A stretch of 64,000 nt of DNA from an uncultured Oscillibacter sp. Lineage in GTDB: Bacteria > Bacillota > Clostridia > Oscillospirales > Oscillospiraceae. The notes under the pieces are model-generated. The model saw only the letters and a program-made list of their open reading frames with translations, did no database searches and had not been told where the DNA came from. Below are positions 33,748-42,181 of the stretch, piece after piece (the first letter of the stretch is position 1; each line of letters begins with the position of its first letter). The translations under genes and the position numbers were made by a program. Where the stretch lies: the NCBI GenBank assembly GCA_910577405.1, contig CAJTMG010000008.1, positions 1-64,000 of the forward strand. Direction: 5' to 3'.

Positions 33748-34431
33748 ATGGAATTGTCGGCACGGCTCCAGCTCCTGGCCGACTGGGTGCCCTCCGGCGC
33801 GCGTATCGCTGATGTTGGCACGGATCACGCTTATCTGCCCGTGTGGTTGCTGCTGCACGGGCGCGTGGTTTCTGCCATTGCCTGCGATTTGCGGGAGGGG
33901 CCTTTAGAACGCGCCAGACAAACCGGTTATACCTACGGTGTGGACCTGGACCTCCGGCTCGGGAACGGACTGGACGTGGCTGCGCCGGAGGAAGTGGATA
34001 CCATCGTGATTGCCGGTATGGGCGGGGAGAATATTGCCGCGATTTTGGAACGCGCTCCCTGGACGGCTGACGGGAGACATACGCTGCTCCTACAGCCTAT
34101 GAGCAGGGCGGAGGACCTTCGGCGCTTTCTGATGGATCACGGGTACGCCATCCGCCGGGAAGCTCTCGTCTGGGACCGGGGGACCATCTATCCCGTCATG
34201 GAGGCGGTGAAGGGTGAAATGAAGCTCTCCTTGGGGCAGCTCTACGGCGGGGCAGCCCTGCTCCAGGACCCTTTGGGGGGGCAATACATTATTGAGAAGA
34301 TCATCCGGCTTCAGGGGGCTGTGGCAGGGCTGAACCGCTCTGGAAACCGGGAAAAAGGGGACGGGCTGCGGAATATAATCACCGCGCTGCTGTCCCTGCG
34401 AGAGGAGTGGCGTTATGCCCAGAGTCGGTGA
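33748..34431 (+). CDS. trmK: tRNA (adenine(22)-N1)-methyltransferase
   Basis: 227 residues. Rossmann motif IADVGTDHAYLPVWL, ACDLREGPLERARQT and IVIAGMGGENI are diagnostic of TrmK, which methylates A22 in tRNA. The ATG at 33748 is the likely start; a TTG three codons earlier is possible, and neither has a strong ribosome-binding site. The 17-base overlap with the Nif3-like gene is the usual pairing. Confidence 0.9.
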   Translation: MELSARLQLLADWVPSGARIADVGTDHAYLPVWLLLHGRVVSAIACDLREGPLERARQTGYTYGVDLDLRLGNGLDVAAPEEVDTIVIAGMGGENIAAILERAPWTADGRHTLLLQPMSRAEDLRRFLMDHGYAIRREALVWDRGTIYPVMEAVKGEMKLSLGQLYGGAALLQDPLGGQYIIEKIIRLQGAVAGLNRSGNREKGDGLRNIITALLSLREEWRYAQSR

Positions 34432-35194
34432 AATTGAATCCGCACTTTTTGAAATCGCTCCTGAATCCTGCGCCCAGGAATGGGATAACGTGGGTTTGCT
34501 GGTGGGCAAACGTGGACAGGAAGTCAAGAAAGTGCTGGTATCCCTTGATATCACAGAGGCTGTCGTGGCGGAGGCTAACCGTTGGCAGGCTGATTTGATC
34601 GTGGCCCATCACCCGGTCATATTCCACGGCCAAAAGCATATGACGGATCGAGACGCTTCCGGCAGACTTCTGCTCCAGCTTGCAGAGAGCCATCTTTCGG
34701 CAATCTGTATGCATACAAACCTGGATATCGCAGAAGGGGGCGTCAACGATACGTTAGCGGAATGGCTGTCCCTTCGGGATTTTTACCAGTTGGAAGAAAC
34801 CGGCGTCATCCGAGTGGGAATGTTGGATGCTCCTATGACGCTTGAGGATTTTGTGAAGAAAGTATCCAGAGCTTTAGGCTGCAATGGCGTTCGTTATGCA
34901 GACGCTGGACGGCGCGTACACCGGGTGGGTGTTGGCGGCGGAGCTTGCGGTGAATTCGAGGATGCTGTCATTCGAGCAGGCTGTGACACTTTCGTAACCG
35001 CAGATTTGAGCTACCATCAGTTTCTGGAAGCAGAGGGGAAGGGCATCAACCTTGTTGACGCGGGCCATTTCCCAACGGAAGACCCGATTTGCGGAGAACT
35101 CGCCGCTTATTTACAGACCCGGTTCCCACAGCTGCGCGTCATGAAATCTGCTGTCCATCGGGAAGTTATTCAATATTTTGTGGAAGGAGAATGA
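34415..35194 (+). CDS. Nif3-like dinuclear metal-centre protein
   Basis: 259 residues. DNVGLLVGKRGQEVKKVLVSLDI, LIVAHHPVIFHG (metal-binding His pair) and ICMHTNLDIAEGGVNDTLA are family hallmarks; the C-terminal HRVGVGGGACGEFED and TADLSYHQFLEAEGKGINLVDAGHFPTE complete it. The hexameric NIF3/YqfO-type family has no settled function (a GTP cyclohydrolase I type 2 label is old). This is the shorter form without the inserted PII-like domain. Confidence 0.92.
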   Translation: MPRVGEIESALFEIAPESCAQEWDNVGLLVGKRGQEVKKVLVSLDITEAVVAEANRWQADLIVAHHPVIFHGQKHMTDRDASGRLLLQLAESHLSAICMHTNLDIAEGGVNDTLAEWLSLRDFYQLEETGVIRVGMLDAPMTLEDFVKKVSRALGCNGVRYADAGRRVHRVGVGGGACGEFEDAVIRAGCDTFVTADLSYHQFLEAEGKGINLVDAGHFPTEDPICGELAAYLQTRFPQLRVMKSAVHREVIQYFVEGE

Positions 35195-35197
35195 GCC

Positions 35198-35932
35198 ATG
35201 TCCGGACATTCCAAGTGGCATAATATTCAGAAGACCAAGGGTGCGGCCGATGCCAAGCGCTCCGCCGCCTTTACCAAGATCGCGCGGGAAATCATCGTTG
35301 CCGTCAAAGAAGGCGGTTCCGGCGATCCTAATAACAATTCCCGCCTTGCTACCGTGATTGCCAAGGCCAAAGCGGTCAATATGCCTAATGACAACATTAA
35401 GCGCACCATTGACAAGGCCCTGGGCGCGGGGAATACCGACAACTACGAGGCCGTTACCTACGAGGGCTACGGTCCCGGCGGTGTGGCTGTGATTGTGGAG
35501 GCCTTGACCGATAACCGTCAGCGTACCGCTCCGGAGGTCCGTCATGCGTTCGATAAGTGCAACGGCAATCTTGGCGCAATCGGCTGCGTGTCCTGGTCCT
35601 TTGACAAGAAGGGCGTTATCGTGATTGACAACGAGGACGGCGAGCTGGATGAGGATACCGTCATGATGGACGCCTTGGATGCCGGCGCCGCGGATTTTGA
35701 AGCAGACGGTCCCGCGCTGGAGATTACCTGCGACCCTGATGTGTTCAACGACGTGGTGAAAGCCCTGGAGGAGAAGGGATACACCTTTGTTAACGCTGAC
35801 GTGGAAATGGTGCCGCAGAATTACATTACGCTGACCGGCGAGGGCGATGTGAAGAATATGCAGAAGCTCATTGATATGCTGGAAGACAGCGACGATGTGC
35901 AGAACGTCTGGCATAACTGGGATAACGACTGA
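35198..35932 (+). CDS. yebC: YebC/PmpR-family protein
   Basis: 244 residues. MSGHSKWHNIQKTKGAADAKRSAAFTKIAREI is the invariant start, and KCNGNLGAIGCVSWSFDKKG follows. Members are described as DNA-binding regulators and, in more recent work, as factors helping ribosomes at difficult sequences. It lies three bases after the Nif3-like gene behind AAGGAGAATGAG. Confidence 0.95.
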   Translation: MSGHSKWHNIQKTKGAADAKRSAAFTKIAREIIVAVKEGGSGDPNNNSRLATVIAKAKAVNMPNDNIKRTIDKALGAGNTDNYEAVTYEGYGPGGVAVIVEALTDNRQRTAPEVRHAFDKCNGNLGAIGCVSWSFDKKGVIVIDNEDGELDEDTVMMDALDAGAADFEADGPALEITCDPDVFNDVVKALEEKGYTFVNADVEMVPQNYITLTGEGDVKNMQKLIDMLEDSDDVQNVWHNWDND

Positions 35933-35946
35933 TAAAGCCTGCACAG

Positions 35947-35986
35947 TCAGGACCGGGACCAATTGACGGACCGGTCCTGATTTTTT
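35947..35986 (+). terminator. Strong terminator after yebC
   Basis: A perfect 10-base stem, TCAGGACCGG (35947-35956) with CCGGTCCTGA (35971-35980), followed immediately by six T. Confidence 0.9.
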
Positions 35987-36067
35987 GTCTGCCGTCAGAT
36001 TTCCGGTTTGCCGTTGGAACTTTAGCCGATGTACGCGGACAGACTGCCGTCAGAAACCCAATCGGAC

Positions 36068-36096
36068 TGGACGCAGACAGACCGCTGTGCTATAAT
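36068..36096 (+). promoter_or_regulatory. Extended -10 promoter of the Xer recombinase gene
   Basis: TGGACG (36068-36073), 17 bases, TATAAT (36091-36096) preceded by TGC, i.e. an extended -10. The leader to the recombinase start is about 165 bases. Confidence 0.6.
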
Positions 36097-36102
36097 TAGA
36101 AA

Positions 36103-36267
36103 AGGCCGCATCGAACCGATCGTTGCAGCGAATTCAATCAGGGAGGAGGCAGAAACGGCCATATGGTTAATTGAGCAAAATGATAATTTTGTTCAATTTA
36201 GGGGAGACCGAACAGCCAGTAAGAGCCTCTTTCAGGTTTTGACCCCCTTGCAGGCCGTTTTGATACT
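36103..36267 (+). other. Structured leader of the recombinase gene
   Basis: Within the gene-free stretch 35933-36267, the transcribed leader holds a strong Shine-Dalgarno-like tract GGGAGGAGG (36141-36149) that is far from the recombinase start. It is followed by a three-codon ATG frame (36163-36174) and a 13-base stem, 36169-36181 with 36186-36198, closing a GATA loop with one G.U pair. No T run follows, so it is not a simple terminator. The recombinase start itself lacks a clear ribosome-binding site. Confidence 0.5.
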
Positions 36268-37284
36268 ATGATCGATTACCGTACAGAAGCACCGCAGATT
36301 CTGCTGGATTTTTTATCTTACCATGAGACAGTCAAGGCACATTCCAGACGGACGGTGGACGAATATTTTCTGGACCTTCGGAATTTCTTCCGTTACATGA
36401 AGCAGATTCGCGATCCAAGTCTTGCAGACCGAAATCTGGATGAAATCGACATCAAGGACGTAGATCTGGACTTTGTCGCCAGCGTAACCCTGACGGATAT
36501 CTACAGCTACATGACCTACCTCAGCCGGGACCGCATACTGCATCAGAACAGCCCTGTTTCCGATTACGGACTCAACGCCGCGTCCCGGGCCAGGAAAATT
36601 GCCACTATCCGGTCTTTTTACAACTACCTGACCAATAAAATGCACCTGATTCAGGAAAATCCTGTCAAGGACATTGATTCCCCTAAGCTTCAGAAAACCC
36701 TGCCGAAATATCTGACGCTGGATGAAAGTCTGAAGCTGCTTGAATCTGTGGACGGCAAAAACCAGGAACGGGACTACTGCATCCTGACCCTGTTTCTGAA
36801 CTGCGGGCTTCGGATTTCGGAGTTAGTCGGTCTGAACTGCCGGGATATTCAGGACGAGGCCCTCCGGGTTCTGGGCAAAGGCAACAAGATTCGGATCATC
36901 TACCTGAATGATGCCTGCCTGGAAGCCCTGCGGCAGTATCTGGCCGTACGCCGTCCCATCACCGGTCGGGATTCAGACGCCCTCTTCCTCTCCTCCCGGA
37001 ATGAACGGATCAGCCGGTCTATGGTCCATGCCATGGTGAAAAAACGCCTTGCCGCCGCAGGTATTGACGCCAGCCAATATTCCTCCCATAAACTCCGGCA
37101 CACCGCCGCTACCCTGATGCTCCAGAACGGCGTGGACGTCCGGGCTGTGCAGGAGGTTCTGGGACACGACCATCTGAACACCACGGAGATTTACACCCAT
37201 GTGGATAACGAATCCCTTCGTGTCGCTTCCAGGGCAACTCCACTTTCCAAGGTAAAAAAGCGTAAAAAAAGCGAGGAATCCTAA
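36268..37284 (+). CDS. Tyrosine recombinase of the XerC/XerD type
   Basis: 338 residues. A SAM-like N-terminal DNA-binding domain (to about 135) and a catalytic domain with Arg182 (CGLRISEL), a Lys in the GKGNK hairpin, His274/Arg277 (HKLRHTAATL), His300 (LGHDHL) and nucleophile Tyr309 (IYTHVDN). The length is slightly more than classical XerC because of an insert near 50-70 and a basic tail. No phage or integrative element is seen around it, so a role in chromosome dimer resolution is most likely. The start at 36268 lacks an obvious ribosome-binding site. Confidence 0.88.
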   Translation: MIDYRTEAPQILLDFLSYHETVKAHSRRTVDEYFLDLRNFFRYMKQIRDPSLADRNLDEIDIKDVDLDFVASVTLTDIYSYMTYLSRDRILHQNSPVSDYGLNAASRARKIATIRSFYNYLTNKMHLIQENPVKDIDSPKLQKTLPKYLTLDESLKLLESVDGKNQERDYCILTLFLNCGLRISELVGLNCRDIQDEALRVLGKGNKIRIIYLNDACLEALRQYLAVRRPITGRDSDALFLSSRNERISRSMVHAMVKKRLAAAGIDASQYSSHKLRHTAATLMLQNGVDVRAVQEVLGHDHLNTTEIYTHVDNESLRVASRATPLSKVKKRKKSEES

Positions 37285-37288
37285 AAAG

Positions 37289-37312
37289 AAGCCCACCAGA
37301 ACAGGCAGGCTT
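37289..37312 (-). terminator. Terminator of the putative amidase gene
   Basis: On the minus strand a 9-base stem with two G.U pairs (37304-37312 with 37289-37297) is followed by CTTTTT. It also lies just after the recombinase stop. Confidence 0.5.
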
Positions 37313-37332
37313 TGTAATTGAACAAAATATTT

Positions 37333-37833
37333 TCAGGGCCGTATGACGCCGGTAATGTGCAGCATTCGGATGGCGCGGTATTCGTATGTGGACAGCGGTC
37401 GGTTGTCGGCATCGTAGCTGTGGGCGGCAATCAGCACATTTTCCGGTGTTACAGGCGTGCCTACGTAGACCACCACCGGCGAATGCTGAAACTCCGTTCC
37501 CTTGAAGGACAACTGAATCAGGTCTCCCGGCAGAAGATCCTCCAGTTCACAAGGTTCCGCTATGGGACCAGCAGAATGGTTCCCTCTTGTCAGAAAATTG
37601 TACAGGTACGGCACTCCGGTCCAGGACGGCGACTTCTGATTTGCGTCAATGTAGTACCAGCCGTAGGTTGGCGTAAAATTCATAATCCCGCTTCCCGCAT
37701 AGATACATTGGGACGCGAAATTTGTGCAGTCCCCGCCTAGGTTTTCGTAATCGTAGAAAGCCGGATTCCGACCGTAAGCCCATTGGTGCGCATACAATAC
37801 CGCCGCCGCCCGGTCATAAGGATGTATCAGCAT
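37333..37833 (-). CDS. Putative amidase-domain (Amidase_6) protein
   Basis: 166 residues. YDRAAAVLYAHQWAYGRNPAFYDYENLGGDCTNFASQCIYAG is the hallmark of the amidase_6 (PF12671) fold, with the Cys of GGDCTNF and a later His (EFQHSPVVVYV) as the NlpC/P60-like pair. No signal peptide, so it may act in the cytosol or mother cell. Similar proteins are frequent in spore formers. The start at 37833 follows GGGAGGGGATAGGGT. Confidence 0.82.
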   Translation of the reverse strand: MLIHPYDRAAAVLYAHQWAYGRNPAFYDYENLGGDCTNFASQCIYAGSGIMNFTPTYGWYYIDANQKSPSWTGVPYLYNFLTRGNHSAGPIAEPCELEDLLPGDLIQLSFKGTEFQHSPVVVYVGTPVTPENVLIAAHSYDADNRPLSTYEYRAIRMLHITGVIRP

Positions 37834-37890
37834 ACCCTATCCCCTCCCCTTCTCTACAGAATATGCAGGAACGCTGGAGAAGGTGCCGTA

Positions 37891-37932
37891 ACAAAGAACC
37901 CCGGGCGGTGCTGCACCACTCGGGATTCTTTG
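37891..37932 (-). terminator. Terminator of fba
   Basis: ACAAAGAA plus CCCG-type stem (37891-37910) pairs with CACC..CGGG..TTCTTTGT (37913-37932) around a short loop; the pairing is long but has internal mismatches. It lies about 60 bases past the fba stop on the minus strand. Confidence 0.6.
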
Positions 37933-37991
37933 TTATTCAGTCTTACCCTATGGATTTGTTTCAATCCACGGCTGACACAGACGAACGGAAC

Positions 37992-38960
37992 TTACGCCTT
38001 GTGGTCGCAGCCGAGCACGTCCACCAGCTTGTGAGCGACCATTTCCTTGATGGCCTGACGAGCGGGCTTCAGGTACTCGCGGGGATCGAACTTATCGGGA
38101 TGCTCAGACATGAATCTGCGGATGGTGCCGGTCATAGCAAGACGGAGGTCAGAGTCGATGTTGATCTTGCAGACGGCGCTGCGGGCGGCCTGACGGAGCT
38201 GCTCTTCGGGGATACCAACGGCGTCGGGCATCTTGCCGCCATTCTCGTTGACCATCTTGACAAACTCCTGGGGCACGGAGGAAGAGCCATGGAGCACAAT
38301 GGGGAATCCGGGCAGACGCTTCACGACCTCGTCCAGCACGTCGAAGCGCAGCGGGGGCGGGACCAGGATGCCCTTTTCGTTGCGGGTGCACTGTTCGGGC
38401 TTGAACTTATAAGCGCCGTGAGAGGTGCCGATAGCGATCGCCAAGGAGTCGCAGCCGGTCTTAGTGACGAACTCTTCCACTTCCTCGGGACGGGTGTAGG
38501 AAGAATCCTCAGCGGCGACCTTCACATCGTCTTCCACGCCGGCCAGGGTGCCCAGCTCGGCTTCAACCACGACGCCATGATCATGAGCATACTCCACGAC
38601 CTTTTTGGTAATCTCAATATTCTTCTCAAAGCTCTGGCTGGAAGCATCAATCATAACAGAGGTAAAGCCGCCGTCGATGCAGCTCTTGCAGGTCTCGAAG
38701 TCCGGGCCATGGTCCAGATGCAGGGCAATGGGAATCTCCGGGCACTCCTTGACAGCAGCTTCCACCAGCTTCACCAGATAGGTGTGGTTGGCGTAAGCGC
38801 GGGCGCCCTTGGAAACCTGAAGAATCACGGGGGCCTGCTGTTCCCGGCAGGCTTCAGTAATACCCTGAACAATCTCCATGTTGTTAACGTTGAAGGCGCC
38901 AATCGCGTAACCTCCGCTGTAAGCCTTCTTGAACATCTCGGTAGTGGTAACCAATGCCAT
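37992..38960 (-). CDS. fba: Class II fructose-1,6-bisphosphate aldolase
   Basis: 322 residues. Zinc-dependent aldolase of glycolysis and gluconeogenesis. AIGAFNVNNMEIVQGI at the start, ALHLDHGPDFE with the zinc-binding His, VEAELGTLAGVEDDV, and the glycine-rich VLHGSSSVP are conserved. The gene faces away from pfp, which makes its substrate fructose-1,6-bisphosphate. Confidence 0.96.
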   Translation of the reverse strand: MALVTTTEMFKKAYSGGYAIGAFNVNNMEIVQGITEACREQQAPVILQVSKGARAYANHTYLVKLVEAAVKECPEIPIALHLDHGPDFETCKSCIDGGFTSVMIDASSQSFEKNIEITKKVVEYAHDHGVVVEAELGTLAGVEDDVKVAAEDSSYTRPEEVEEFVTKTGCDSLAIAIGTSHGAYKFKPEQCTRNEKGILVPPPLRFDVLDEVVKRLPGFPIVLHGSSSVPQEFVKMVNENGGKMPDAVGIPEEQLRQAARSAVCKINIDSDLRLAMTGTIRRFMSEHPDKFDPREYLKPARQAIKEMVAHKLVDVLGCDHKA

Positions 38961-39053
38961 AACGTATCACTCCTGACAAATTTATTTGTTCCGCCGCCCT
39001 CCCTGCTCCGGACACGGCACGTCGGAAGGAGACGAAAACGATTGCCTCTTATA

Positions 39054-39081
39054 ATCATATCACAGAAAAAATAAAATGCAA
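39054..39081 (-). promoter_or_regulatory. Promoter of fba
   Basis: On the minus strand TTGCAT (39076-39081), 16 bases, TATGAT (39054-39059), leaving a leader of about 85 bases. Confidence 0.55.
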
Positions 39082-39084
39082 GTA

Positions 39085-39113
39085 TTTACATTTCTTTTTT
39101 TGAATGGTATGAT
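39085..39113 (+). promoter_or_regulatory. Promoter of pfp
   Basis: TTTACA (39085-39090), 17 bases, TATGAT (39108-39113). The -35 box is three bases from that of the opposing fba promoter, so the two polymerase footprints overlap. Confidence 0.6.
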
Positions 39114-39175
39114 AAAAAAAGCATGGGTTCCTTTTGAGGGAACCGAACAACTTTTTCTTAGGAGGCTATTTTGAT

Positions 39176-40414
39176 ATGAGTGAATTGAAAGGCGCGTGCA
39201 TCTTTGGTCAGTCCGGCGGTCCCACCTCTGTCATCAACGCCAGCGCTTATGGCGTCATCAGTACGGCGCTGAAGAACCCCAACATCACCCGGGTTCTGGG
39301 CGCGGAGCATGGCATCAAGGGCGTGCTGAATGACCGGCTTTTCGACATGAGCGAGGAAGACCCCGCCGAGCTGGAGCTTCTGAAGTATACCCCCTCCTCC
39401 GCACTGGGCTCCTGCCGCTATAAGATGAAGGACCCCGATGTGGATGACACCGACTACAAGCGTATCCTGGAGATCTTCAAAAAGTACGACGTGCGCTACT
39501 TCTTCTACAACGGCGGCAACGACTCTATGGATACCTGCAACAAAATTTCCAAGTATATGCAGAAGGTTGGCTATGAGTGCCGCGTGATGGGCGTGCCCAA
39601 GACCATCGACAACGACCTCTTCGGCACCGACCACTGCCCCGGCTTCGCTTCCGCCGCCAAGTATATTGCCACCAGCTGCATGGAAGTCTATCAGGACGCC
39701 CGGGTCTATGATACCGGCATGGTGTGCATCATTGAAATTATGGGCCGTCACGCTGGCTGGCTGGCTGGCGCGGCTGCACTGGCTTCTGCCTACGGCGCGG
39801 GGCCTGACCTGGTGTACCTCCCTGAGGTGGACTTCGATATGGACAAGTTCCTGGCCGAGGTGGAGCGCATCTATAAGGAAAAGGGCAACTGCATGGTAGC
39901 CGTTTCCGAGGGCATCCACTACGCCGACGGCTCCTTCGTCTCCGAGGCCAAGACCTCCGCTACCGACGGTTTCGGTCACGCGCAGCTTGGCGGCCTGGCG
40001 GCAATGCTGGCACAGGTGGTCAAGGAGAAGACCGGCGCCAAGGTCCGGGGCATTGAACTGAGCCTTCTCCAGCGCTGCGGTGCGCACCTGGCTTCTGAGA
40101 CCGATATTGAAGAGAGCTTCATGTCTGGTCAGGCCGCCGTGGAGAACGCCGTCGCCGGTATCACGGACAAGATGGTTGGCTTCGAGCGGAGCTACGAGGG
40201 CGGCAAGTACGTCTGCAAGACCAAGCTCCTGGGCCTTACCGATGTTGCCAATACCGAGAAGAAGGTGCCTCTGGAGTGGATTACCCCCGCCCATGACAAC
40301 GTCACCAAGGATTTCATTGATTACGCGCTGCCTCTGATTCAGGGTGAACCCAAGCTGCCCAAGCAGGATTCCCTTCCCCGCTTCGCCAAGCTCAAGAAGG
40401 TTCTGGCAAAATAA
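39176..40414 (+). CDS. pfp: Diphosphate-dependent 6-phosphofructokinase
   Basis: 412 residues. The phosphoryl-donor motifs read YNGGNDSMDT and GVPKTIDNDL; Asp after GGN and Lys in PKTIDND are the markers of the PPi-dependent type (ATP enzymes have Gly at both places). EIMGRHAGWLAG is the substrate-binding segment. It catalyses reversible phosphorylation of fructose-6-phosphate with pyrophosphate. The ATG at 39176 follows AGGAGG; an upstream ATG at 39134 lies in the expected leader. Confidence 0.93.
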   Translation: MSELKGACIFGQSGGPTSVINASAYGVISTALKNPNITRVLGAEHGIKGVLNDRLFDMSEEDPAELELLKYTPSSALGSCRYKMKDPDVDDTDYKRILEIFKKYDVRYFFYNGGNDSMDTCNKISKYMQKVGYECRVMGVPKTIDNDLFGTDHCPGFASAAKYIATSCMEVYQDARVYDTGMVCIIEIMGRHAGWLAGAAALASAYGAGPDLVYLPEVDFDMDKFLAEVERIYKEKGNCMVAVSEGIHYADGSFVSEAKTSATDGFGHAQLGGLAAMLAQVVKEKTGAKVRGIELSLLQRCGAHLASETDIEESFMSGQAAVENAVAGITDKMVGFERSYEGGKYVCKTKLLGLTDVANTEKKVPLEWITPAHDNVTKDFIDYALPLIQGEPKLPKQDSLPRFAKLKKVLAK

Positions 40415-40430
40415 TTTCACCGAATACCAG

Positions 40431-40463
40431 AAAGCGCCCCGTCAGATGCTGGCAGGGCGCTTT
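40431..40463. terminator. Bidirectional terminator pfp / anti-sigma gene
   Basis: A perfect 9-base stem, AAAGCGCCC (40431-40439) with GGGCGCTTT (40455-40463), lies between two convergent genes. Confidence 0.75.
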
Positions 40464-40470
40464 CCTGTGC

Positions 40471-41493
40471 TTATTTTTCGATGCCAGACCAGAGAAGACG
40501 CCAGCTTCCGTCCTGACGTACCAGCTTCATTGTCAGGTAGTTATAGCTCTCCCCTTCCTCCTGGTTCAGGCGGTGCTTTACGGATACCACAGCGGAAGAC
40601 GGGTTCTTATCGTCGTCCAGGGCATAGTCTACAGAAGCAATGGTGACCGTTTCCCAGACGTTCTCCCCATAGGCGTCCGCATTGGCGTCAGGCGTCAGCA
40701 GGCCGGAGACTTCGGAAAGGTCGTTGGACAGCAGCGCTGGAAACAGACGGTCCGCCGTTTCATAGAGGGTGCGCATCCACTCAGGCACGGCTTCATCCGG
40801 AGAAATCACCCGAAAGCTGGAGACCATATCCCGGAACTGCACACCCAGGCCCTCTTCCGCTTCCAGGAAATAGCGGGCAGTCAGGACAAAGCATCCCCCC
40901 TGTCCGTCGTCCGTGAACCAAAGCTCTGCCTGTTCCGAATCCCACGCGGTTCCATTCCCGGCACGGAGATAGAGGCTTCCCGGCAGAACGGCGGCTTCCC
41001 CCTCTGCGCGCAGCTCCTTGTAACGCGCTTGCAGGGCCTCCGCCGCCGAATCTCTTGCCTTGTCGGGGGACGTACCAGCCAGATGAAGAACGTCCAGCCC
41101 GCAGGCCGGGAAACCATCAGGCAGCGGCTCAACACTTCTTATGCTGTAAAGCCCGTTCTCTTCCTGAATCGTATACCGTTCCTCATTGACGTAAATCAGG
41201 AAATCCGCCGCTTCTTCTTCGGATTGCGGGGCATAGCGCAATAGTCTCAGTGTCCCTATCTCGCTCCCCTGCTCCGGAAGACAAAGGCTCCCTACAGGCG
41301 AAGCAGGTCCATCCAGCGGTTCTGCTTCCGGTCCCAGCCACAGCGGAAGCATACGCCCAAAGGTCAGTACCAGCAGCAGACAGGCCGCCGCAGCAAGCAT
41401 CACAGGCCAACGGTGTCTCTGGCACTCGCTTCGGGCAAGCAGTTCGGGGTCAGCGTCGCCTATGGCCACAAACAGCCGTTCCTGATTGTTCAT
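40471..41493 (-). CDS. Putative membrane anti-sigma factor
   Basis: 340 residues. A short cytoplasmic N-terminus (30 residues), one membrane segment (about 30-47: WPVMLAAAACLLLVLTFG) and a large external domain without a motif I know. The start overlaps the stop of the ECF sigma gene by four bases (ATGA). This arrangement is the classic sigma/anti-sigma pair; function is inferred from context. Confidence 0.65.
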   Translation of the reverse strand: MNNQERLFVAIGDADPELLARSECQRHRWPVMLAAAACLLLVLTFGRMLPLWLGPEAEPLDGPASPVGSLCLPEQGSEIGTLRLLRYAPQSEEEAADFLIYVNEERYTIQEENGLYSIRSVEPLPDGFPACGLDVLHLAGTSPDKARDSAAEALQARYKELRAEGEAAVLPGSLYLRAGNGTAWDSEQAELWFTDDGQGGCFVLTARYFLEAEEGLGVQFRDMVSSFRVISPDEAVPEWMRTLYETADRLFPALLSNDLSEVSGLLTPDANADAYGENVWETVTIASVDYALDDDKNPSSAVVSVKHRLNQEEGESYNYLTMKLVRQDGSWRLLWSGIEK

Positions 41494-42044
41494 AGCAAGC
41501 CCTCCTTTTTCAGGTATCGCTTTAATTTCTCACGGCTCCGAAACAGGCTGGTCCTTACGGTGCTCTCCCGCATACTATAGCGCTTTGCAATGTCAGCCGT
41601 GGGCTCCGCAAACCAGCAGCGGCGCAGGAAGATGCTACATTCCCGTTCCGGCAGGGCGTGAAGGAACCGGTTTATGATTTCCACCAGCTCCGCCGCCTCT
41701 ATCTCCTGAAGCACATCGGCAGACGAAACGCATTCCGACAGCTCGTCCAGAACCAGCGGAAGCTCTCCCCCGCCCCGTTTTTCTGTATGCCCTGTCCTCC
41801 AGCAGGTAAAGGCCAGATTTCGTGTGATTTTTCCCAAGAACGGACCCAACAGGCTGGGACGGTTCTCCGGCATGGCGTTCCAGGCGTTCAGCCAGGTATC
41901 GTTTACGCATTCCTCCGCGTCCCTGCGGTCCGTCAGGATGTTTCGGGCGATGCTTCGGCAGTAGCTTCCGTATTTCGCATCGGTTTGACGGATGGCCTCC
42001 GGATTCCGGGACCAGTACAAATCGACGATGGCGCTGTCCTCCAT
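41490..42044 (-). CDS. ECF-type RNA polymerase sigma factor
   Basis: 184 residues. Region 2 GSYCRSIARNILTDRRDAEECVNDTWLNAWNAMP and region 4 RFLHALPERECSIFLRRCWFAEPTADIAKRYSMRESTVRTSLFRSREKLKRYL are clear. The start at 42044 follows GGGGAGAGATT. It is followed by its presumed membrane anti-sigma. RseP at 6492-7556 could take part in the release of such a sigma factor. Confidence 0.9.
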   Translation of the reverse strand: MEDSAIVDLYWSRNPEAIRQTDAKYGSYCRSIARNILTDRRDAEECVNDTWLNAWNAMPENRPSLLGPFLGKITRNLAFTCWRTGHTEKRGGGELPLVLDELSECVSSADVLQEIEAAELVEIINRFLHALPERECSIFLRRCWFAEPTADIAKRYSMRESTVRTSLFRSREKLKRYLKKEGLL

Positions 42045-42130
42045 AATCTCTCCCCTTTCGCGTTGAATAGAAGGCCCTTCACTGGTATAGACGTGAAAAA
42101 AGGGCGCACGTTCCCTGTCTTTCAGAAAAA

Positions 42131-42161
42131 AATGCCCGGCAGCCTGAGACCACCGGACATT
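42131..42161 (-). terminator. Terminator of coaX
   Basis: AATGCCCGG (42131-42139) pairs with CCGGACATT (42153-42161); on the minus strand a seven-T run follows. It lies 20 bases past the coaX stop. Confidence 0.8.
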
Positions 42162-42181
42162 TTCTGGAAAACGTTTCTGAT

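Noticed and set aside
36029-36271. 80-codon frame that ends in an ATGA overlap with the Xer recombinase start
   Set aside because: Its ATG lies upstream of the predicted promoter, it has no ribosome-binding site and no later start codon behind the GGGAGGAGG tract, and the sequence looks random. Coupling cannot be fully excluded.
36268-37284. Xer-type recombinase as a sign of a prophage or integrative element
   Set aside because: No att-like repeats, excisionase, phage or conjugation genes are seen around it; neighbours are housekeeping genes.
37833-37865. SigE-like -35 (GCATATT) before the putative amidase gene
   Set aside because: A fitting -10 at 14-15 bases is missing, and the box at longer spacing would fall onto the start codon.
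37722-39074. 450-codon plus-strand frame opposite fba
   Set aside because: Antisense to the aldolase gene and crossing its terminator and promoter.
39158-40420. 420-codon minus-strand frame opposite pfp
   Set aside because: It mirrors the pfp gene almost exactly; His/Leu/Val-rich content is typical of an antisense shadow.
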